DNA of 46,440 nucleotides from Coemansia sp. RSA 1804 (lineage: Eukaryota; Kickxellomycota; Kickxellomycetes; Kickxellales; Kickxellaceae). The translations under genes and the position numbers were made by a program. The stretch lies in assembly GCA_027578815.1 (NCBI GenBank), contig JANBTH010000045.1, positions 1-46,440 of the forward strand, read 5' to 3'. Below are positions 39,501 through 46,440 of this stretch, piece by piece (position 1 is the first letter of the stretch; the number at the start of each line of letters is the position of its first letter). The notes below the pieces were generated by a model. It made no database searches, was not told the origin of the DNA, and saw only the letters and a list, made by a program, of their open reading frames with translations.

Positions 39501-42500
39501 CGGGCTGGTTGGCAGCAACGGGCCCCACGTTGGTCATTGGCTTGACTGGCAGTTTCTCAAGAACCTGAATCAGCACACGCATAGTTGATACTGTCAGATC
39601 AATAAGAAGCTTGGTCATGTGCGGGTCCTCTGACCGCAGAGTGCGCGGATCCATTGCGCGCAACTCGGTCACCCAGTTGACAAAGATCTCGAGCAAGTCG
39701 TTGCGTAGGTTGACCTCTTGTGCAGCAGCCTGGCGCAGCGGTGACTGCAAAAACATGTCAAACATGCGTGTGAATCGTACACGTTCCTGTAGTGCGCCGC
39801 TCATTGACTGCGCTGCCGCTGCATTCAAGTACTTGGCCATAGTTAGCAGCACGGGGCTGAAATCAATGTTCATTGAGCTTTGGAGCAGCGCATCGGTGGC
39901 ATCGCGATCAGTGAGGGACTCGATGATCGAGATACATTGGCTGACAAAGAGCGTGCGGCTCTCCGACACGCTGACTTCGCCGGTTGGCTGCATAAAGCGC
40001 TTCATGTTAAGCAGACAGCCGTCCAAGAACAGCATGTAGATGCCCGGATGTGTCTTGTTTCCCAGGCCCTCCTTGGCTAACTCGCGCAGCTGAATATCAT
40101 CCGACACAATCAGCTTCAGACACTCGCCAATAAAGTGCTCTAACAGCGAGTGCATCTCTGCTGTGTCGCCACCGCCCATGCGGTCGGCTGCAATTGGCGG
40201 TCCATCGGCAATACATGCGCCACCAGACGCAAGCAGGAACCCCGTGCAGTACCTCCACTGCGTGCGAAGCTCACTTATCGTCAGGTTTGGTGTTTTTATA
40301 ATAGCAGGAAGCTGCGTCCCCGGCCCGATAATGCCAGAGGAACGAGTTGACGACCCACCGATAGCAGCACCGCTTGATCCACTGTCGCCCATTATCATCG
40401 AGGCACCTGCGCCATGAACAGAGCCCGACTGGCCGCCGCTTCCATTCCGCTGCGCTGAAAGACCAGCAGCCAAGGTGGCACCGCTGCCGGATCCGCCCGG
40501 CGATGATGCCGATCCACCCGAGGTCAACGATGACGATGGCCCAGGATTGTTGCCAGAGCGTATCGACAATTTGTTGGACTGACCAGTCAGTTTCTCAAAC
40601 ATGTTTCTGCGGCGCTTATGGTGGTCAGGCTTCTCCTCCTTGGCACCTCTGGCCGACGTGCCAGATCCCGATCCCGAAGCACTGTTACCAGAACCTCCTG
40701 CTGCTGTTGCTGCAGAACCACTGCCAGTGCCAGCAGAATCGGCGCCAGAATGTCCGCTATCGCGCTCAATTGCGCTTCCGTCGGGAACTCGCGCAGTCTC
40801 TTCGCGCATAACCAGAACCTGGAGCATCTGGCGCCACAGCTTGTACGTTTCCTGCCACGCGGCCTGCGCACCAGCAGTCGGACGCATATGCTTGCGAATA
40901 ATCCTGAACATTGCGCGCATCTGTGCAAGCCGACTGTACACACCAGCTTGCTTGATATCGTTGGTATCGAGCTCCAGATACAGTCGGTGGTTGCTCAGTG
41001 TGGGATCAACAGGAATTCCAGCATCGATCATCAGCTGCTGTCCACGGGTCTTGAGTCTGACGCACTCTTGGATCAACTGCGTGATATCGGTATCGTCAGC
41101 CCAAAGATGAAGCATAACCACAACCTCAAACGCAACCTCAAATTGCGGATACTCGGCCATCTCGACTGTTGCGCCCATTGCACCACTGCTAAGCTCCAGG
41201 ATACTGTTAGACAGCACCATCATGTCAAACAGGATCTCAAGCAACTGTCTGTGCTGCACCATTGTGCTTGTCACCATACTGTGAACCAGTGCGCGGCAGA
41301 TCCCCTGGATTACCTGCAGACTGAGTGTCCAGATTGCAAACGAAATATCGGCGCTTTGAACCCACTCGGAAAGCAATAATGGGCTAAAGAGTGCACGCAG
41401 AGCCAGTCCAGACCTCTGCTGAATCGCAATCGACGGTTCCTGAATGCACGACGATATCGCACCCACAATCAGCTCCATTGACTCAAACTTGCTGTCTTCG
41501 TTCTCTCCCCAAATGGCAAGCCGTGGCTCCACTGAGATTAGGTTCAAAATCTGAGACACCATTTGCACACGCTGTGCTATCTCATTTGGCGGAACAATCG
41601 ACACCTTTTCTCCCGTGCTGGCCATGTTGAGTGCCATATCGCAGATGGACTGTGGGGCCCCAGCTCCAGATCCGGATCCAGAACCATCGCTCAGACCCTG
41701 CGATCGGCGTCCATAGCTGGTTGTGGCGCGCGCCTGAGCGCCAACAACACCGGCTGCCTGCTGCTGCTCCGAAATAGTCTGAATCGTGTCAATATTGCGA
41801 CGCAGAAGATCCAAAAGCAACTTTGACACCATCTTGTTGAACATTGGGTAAGCTGACAAGCCCGCGGTGAAACGTTTTTGCGGCAAGGAGCCGTGAATCG
41901 CGTATATGAAAACCAGTTGCATCCAGGCTTCCGCCTTTGGACCAGACACGCGCGGCAGATAAACTTGTAGCGCCTTTTCGGGATTAAGTTGGAATCCAGT
42001 TGACATGGTGCTAATCAGCAGGAGCTTTGGCTCAATCGGCTCCTCTCTGTACGGCGATAGTCGATTGCTGCTGTCCAAAAGCACAGAGTTGACATCTCCT
42101 TCAAAGAGCGCAGCAAGACGGCCAACGTTGTTGCCTGGGAGCACGGTCAGGAGCGAAGCAGTGCGTTGCAATTCTTGCGCTGCAAGCACGATGCTTTCAG
42201 GAACGTCTCTGGATACCACGTACTGGTGGATACGGCTGATACAGCGAACATGCTTGGAGCATCCATCCTCGCGCGCTTCGCCATGCTCAAAGGCGTGCTC
42301 TGCGGCAAGAGTAATGGTGTCGGGACACAGTACCAGAAGCATTATCATCAGCTGGTAGTAGGCCGGATGTGCGCTGGACCGGGTGTGAGAGTCAATCAGG
42401 GTCCGCAGGCTGTCCATCAGCGACTCGATCCGCGAAGTCGAGAGTCGAACCATGTTGCGGTGCATGTCGATGAATGTGCCCGAGCAGCGTGTGATGAAGT

Positions 42501-43635
42501 TCCAGATCACGCGACGCAGCACAATGATAAGCCTTAGCTGATCGGCTGGCTTGATGCGCGTAATCACATCGGCAAACGCATCGATGATCTGAGCCAGACG
42601 CAGCGCATCCATGCTTGCGTACTCAAGGAACCGGATATCCGTGAGATCAGCTACCTCATCGCCGCGGGACAGAACAAGATACAAGCAGCTTTTAACTCGC
42701 TGCATCGCCACATTCCAGTTGGTTGCTGAGACAAACATAAAAATCGCACCTGCTGTATCCTGAATCTCCAGCCCCATGTCCGCTGTGGGCTCGCTGATAC
42801 ACATGCGCACAAACTTTTGCAGCACGTTTGATCCGATAGCAACTTCGGTTGTCGAGGCCGATATCGGTGTGCTCTGCGAGGTGGGTGTGGAGCGTAGCAT
42901 AAACAGGTAGTTTGCCTGATTTCCCACCGTTTCTGCTAGAATGCGCACCGAGTGCGGGCTGGCCCAGCTGCGGAAGTACTCGGACGCTATGCCAAATGCG
43001 CGCTTGGCAAACGGTTCCTCCAACGCAGCCGGATAGTACAGATTGAATTCGCCCTTGTTGTATCCACAGCCGACAGGCGTGAATAGGGAGGAATCGTCTT
43101 CGGACTTGTCATCGCCCGATGAGCCGGCGGCAAGCTTGATCAGCGCCCTATCCTTGTTGACCCCGTGGGCTGCGTAGATCTGGTGCCAGTGGTAGAACAT
43201 TCCTGCCGCAATCACGCGTAGAAGGATCAGCTGTGACTGCTGATACAGGCCGTTCTGTCGCCGATCGCCAGACTGGGAGGCTCTGGCAATCGTCTCAAGC
43301 AGGCTGAACAAGCGCCGCAGCAGCGCCGACAGACGCATCTCGTGAAGCTGGATCAGCACGTTTACATTCTCGTAGAACTCTTTATCTGAGGAGAGCTGTT
43401 CGATCGGTCGGCCGCTGTAGCATGGCAGCTATTGTCATTAGCTCGTGGCCACGCAATCAATGAGTGAGATATATAAATGAATAGAAGCATTAGCATTAAC
43501 TTTGTTGTCAGTGAGAAGGCAATTCAGATTATTGTGCAATCGCAAGAGGACACTGTGCGTCAAGAGGTGCGGATTCTTTACCTTGTCCTTGAAGTTAGCA
43601 ATAAGCTTTTCTGCTAGCGCAATCTCGTAGGGCAT
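33529..43635 (-). CDS. IRA: IRA/neurofibromin-type Ras GTPase-activating protein, two exons
   Basis: This giant cytoplasmic regulator switches Ras off by stimulating GTP hydrolysis. The coding sequence is complement(join(33529..43428, 43582..43635)), giving 3317 aa. Exon 1 supplies 18 residues (MPYEIALAEKLIANFKDK); exon 2 starts LPCYSGRP. The junction LIANFKDK-LPCYSGRP resembles the neurofibromin N-terminus (VVSRFDEQLPIKTG). The RasGAP domain lies around 1500-1790, with the arginine finger in LFRRNCLATR (R1596, second Arg R1597) and the FLRFLCPAM motif (from F1708, R1710). A Sec14-like lipid-binding region follows around 2040-2130 (VIYIIARRLQVQYLDMESVML, GFEIFFDLTQFG) and then the PH-like part with FNDVYHVTEITDLQL. 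Long Ser/Gly/Ala-rich inserts (near 950-1070 and 1840-1920) are disordered. Exon 2 is a single uninterrupted 9.9-kb frame. Yeast Ira2 is about 3080 aa and human NF1 about 2840. Confidence 0.95.
43429..43581 (-). other. Intron 1 of the IRA gene
   Basis: Read on the minus strand, the 153-bp interval begins GTAAAG directly after AAGGACAAG and ends GCTAATGACAATAG, with a branch-site-like CTAATGAC. Splicing is in phase 0 and joins exon 1 to CTG CCA TGC TAC. The exon 2 frame has an in-frame TAG exactly at the acceptor, so the long frame has no ATG that could encode this conserved N-terminus without the upstream exon. Confidence 0.8.
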
Positions 43636-44270
43636 TATTTGGCGATCTGGTTAGTGCCTTTTGTAATTGATAGAGGCTAGCTGTTGCGTATGTTATAGGC
43701 GCTGTGTTATCCTGTGCTGTGCTTTGCTGTGATGTGCGCGCGAGGAAAAGAGAAGAAGGAGTTCACAGCTCAGACACTAAAGGGGTCCTCCCCGTTGTAC
43801 AAGTAATAATAAGAAAGTTTGGTCTACAGTACTCTTTCGAAACGCGAAACGAAAAAAAGGTCACAAGCGCTGTTTAAGTTTGTCGGGTTGGTCGGTTGGT
43901 CGGTGTAGATGGAAGAAGAAAGAGAGAGGGGTTGGGTACAAAACAAGGAAAAACAACGGGTCGGCAAAGCGATAAAAAAGTTAGCAGCGAGCCAGTTAAG
44001 TTACACGCATACAAGCAGAGAAAAAAGAAAGCCAAAGGACCAAAAAATAACAACTTGGAAACCTCCAGTCTATTTTTTTGGAGCCTAGCAACAGAGTTGA
44101 TAAAGTTGGGAAATACGAATGAAAGAAAAAGAGAATAATGGAATACGAATAACAACGACAGAACAGGGGATATGAGCAACGAGATGAATAGGAGGAAATG
44201 GGATCCTTTTCACTCCCTTTTTTCGAAGAGATACCAGGCCTAGCGTTGACCAACAACTAACGGGCTGACT

Positions 44271-44325
44271 AGGCTGGCTGGCTGGCTGGCTGGTATAGTT
44301 GACTGACTGACTGACTAGCTGACGT
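44271..44325. repeat. (GGCT)n and (GACT)n microsatellites
   Basis: A run of GGCT units is followed after a short gap by a run of GACT units. Both are perfect tetranucleotide tracts of four to five copies. Confidence 0.85.
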
Positions 44326-44593
44326 TGGTAATAGCAGTAATAAGAAACATTAGGCAAAGAAGAAGGGGACGAAAGGAAAAGAGAATAAAAAAAAGTTGGA
44401 AAGGTATGAAAAACCGGCTAGAGCCAGAGAAGGATCCACACCCTCCAACCCACCTAGTATTCCCAAAATAAGCAAAAAAGCGTAAATATGAGCAAGGAGG
44501 TCTGGCCGATCTTGCCCGTTAACAGACACAAAGGATACTTTGCAGCAGCAGCATAAAAAGAGCACGCAAGAGCAACAAGCAAGAGGAGGAAGG

Positions 44594-44613
44594 ATGGGAT
44601 GGGATGGGATGGG
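44594..44613. repeat. (GGGAT)n microsatellite
   Basis: GGGAT is repeated about four times in tandem within a purine-rich stretch. Confidence 0.85.
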
Positions 44614-45000
44614 CAATCCAATTGTCGCTCAGCAGGCCCATGGGACGGCCCCACTGCTGTGGGCTACCACCACCACCACGCTTTCTCCATCATTTATCCC
44701 CTTTCCATTCCAAACTGGAGAGAGAGGAAAATGGCGTGGCCGCAGGGACCAAAAAGCCAAAACAACCGAGGGAGCGAACATCAGCATGCATCGAGCAACA
44801 AGCAGACTGCAGCATCGGCAGCACCCGACTGACGCAAGGACGGCGGAGCACTGCGTTTCCTCACTCTCCCCTTAGGGTCCAAAAAAGCTCCACAGGGGAA
44901 TCAGGCAGAAATGGGCTCCTTGTGTCCGACAAAGCCTGTGCTGGTGTGGGTAAAACAAAGCGAGGAGAGAAGAAGAAGAAATGGAAGGCGGCGAAGGAAA

Positions 45001-45115
45001 CGAGGCTGCTGCATTCCCAAAACACGTAAAGTCCGTGTATCAGGAAACAGAACTTTATGCAATGCATGCGGGCGGGCGGGTCTCAAGAGTGTGGCTAGAA
45101 CAAGCGGAAGAAAGT
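45001..45115 (+). pseudogene. Possible relic of a GATA-type zinc finger
   Basis: One frame reads GCCIPKTRKVRVSGNRTLCNACGRAGLKSVARTSGRK and then a stop. The SGNRTLCNACG part matches the second half of fungal GATA fingers (WRxGPxGNRTLCNACGL) residue for residue. The first half is not intact: the CxxC pair is reduced to CC, the Trp is absent and the spacing to the second Cys pair is 15 instead of 17 or 18. A GGGC run splits the position where GL normally follows. It may be a decayed finger, or an exon preceded by the AG in TGTATCAG at about 45042 whose partner exon I could not find, or chance. Confidence 0.25.
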
Positions 45116-45190
45116 AAACAAGGAACATCGGCAGAGCAGTTTCTTTCTTAAGAATGCGTGTCCCGCTCACACTCACTGCTGCCACATATG

Positions 45191-45216
45191 CTGATGCTGC
45201 TGCTGCTGCTGCTGTT
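45191..45216. repeat. (CTG)n microsatellite
   Basis: Imperfect run of about eight CTG/CTGAT-type units in gene-free DNA. Confidence 0.85.
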
Positions 45217-46440
45217 GGTCTGTTTATGTGGCAATGGCTCAAGATACTCTTTCTATTGTCCTTTGCCAGGAGCCGCGGATACCAATGAGCATTGCTTGGC
45301 ATCATCCGCCGTTATCTCGGCCTCATCGGTAGACCCGGAAACGTGGAAGTAGGCCAGTGGAATCGAGCCACGCACAGTGAATCGCTGCCAAGCGGGTTCA
45401 CAATGAAGTTTGGTGGACTATTCTGTGGTCAGGCCTGATTCAAACTCTTCCAAAAAAAACAATGTATCCGCAAGAGGCGTATAGGAACGAGAATAGAAAG
45501 GGGAGCTCTGCCGAATAGAGCATATGTGTGGCGCAGATGAGTGAGCGGATCTCACTGGGTCTGTGCCGTGCTGTGCTAAAATGAAAATGGACATCTTAAA
45601 GAACTACAGGCTGGAGATTGTATTACCTTTAAACCAAGAAAAACGGCCGATGGATTGCTAGACTGAAGAAAAGTAGCAGAACAGACTTTGCGCCGCAAAA
45701 CAAGCGAATGGGAAAGCAAGCAGAGAAGACAACAAAAATATGTGCTTTAATGCTATGTCTGAGAGACAAGAACAAAATAAAAAACCCCTCTGTTTTATCC
45801 GGCGTGTGCTTTTGTGTCTTATTAGGCTGACAATTAGAGTTATAGCGAGACAGATACTAGTAATAGATGGATATAATGGCAACTTGCCCCATTTATCGTT
45901 GTCGACAAATAAAGTAAAAACAAACAACAAGACAAGTGAAACACACACGGGCGCGTGATGAGTAGTTGGGACTGGACGGAATAAGGAAAAAATAGAATAA
46001 GAGTAGCAGACGGCAAAAGTGATGAATAATAAAGACAAGGAAACGAAAAGATTGTTGCTGCAAAAAGGAGAAGGAAAGGAAGGATCGAGAGAACGACAAA
46101 ACTACACCCGTATTGCAAGAGAAGAAGATGGTCATGAGTTGAGTTGGGCTTGCATCTGCTACCTGCGAAAACAGGCTAGTCGCATGTGCAGTGGGTTTTT
46201 TTTAGTCTGATGGGGTTGCGGTTAGACGCGGACAAAGGCGAGCAGAATCCATGCCTGTGTTGTATTTAATGAGACTGCTGTGGCCCAAGCCCAGCAGCAC
46301 TCAGCGATGCGGAAGCAAACGGACGAATGTGTTTTATTTTGCTGGTGGTGGTTTCAACAATGCCTGACCAAGCTTCATTAAGCGTCGATGGACAGCAGAA
46401 ACAGCACATGTTGCGGCTGGACGGATTCTGGTGGGACAAA

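Larger units (their letters stand above)
43636..46440. other. 2.8-kb terminal region without a recognised gene
   Basis: Many short open frames occur on both strands but none is longer than about 140 codons or resembles a known family as a whole. The sequence is purine-rich on the + strand with several microsatellites, listed separately. The part next to 43636 is the promoter and 5' UTR of IRA. One frame contains a GATA-finger-like piece (45001-45115). The region may include the UTR of a gene beyond the window. Confidence 0.55.

Overview
This window is nuclear DNA of a fungus. The evidence is a chitin synthase, a DASH-complex Dam1, PCNA, the largest subunit of RNA polymerase I, an IRA/neurofibromin-type RasGAP, short GT-AG introns and purine- or T-rich intergenic DNA. 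Several gene forms point to an early-diverging, zygomycete-grade filamentous fungus: a myosin-less chitin synthase with cytochrome-b5-like and DEK-C domains, a near-intronless RasGAP gene of about 10 kb, and a tandem family of F-box-like proteins starting MHFEQL. A Kickxellomycotina/Coemansia-like genome is my best guess, but this is inference only.

Layout. 1-1521: gene-free DNA with a microsatellite and the PCNA promoter, which carries two ACGCGT boxes. 1522-10827: PCNA (+), chitin synthase (-), a 1.8-kb gene-free stretch, Dam1 (-), glyoxalase II (+) with a probable mitochondrial and a cytosolic start, and mitochondrial SSB (-). 11688-22464: a run of + strand genes, namely a BAHD-like acyltransferase, a SURP/G-patch splicing protein, a LACTB2-like metallo-beta-lactamase-fold ribonuclease and RPA190 with one 117-bp intron. 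22925-31988: an AT-rich cluster of five F-box-like paralogues, two on + followed by three on -. Only two are full length (526 and 527 aa). One is broken by a deletion and frameshift, one lacks its C-terminus, and one is cut by a short inverted-repeat element with the gene's tail left beyond it. 32620-43635: a TMEM70-like mitochondrial membrane protein (+) facing a very large IRA/NF1 RasGAP (-), whose short first exon and 153-bp intron can be recognised. 43636-46440: no gene recognised, only microsatellites and a possible relic of a GATA zinc finger.

Most of the window is housekeeping: DNA replication (PCNA, mtSSB), rRNA transcription (RPA190), splicing, chromosome segregation (Dam1), cell wall (chitin synthase), detoxification (GLO2) and Ras signalling (IRA). 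These genes show no operon-like functional grouping. The F-box-like cluster is the only accessory, fast-evolving region. It shows tandem duplication with co-duplicated spacers, different stages of gene decay and a probable MITE-like insertion.
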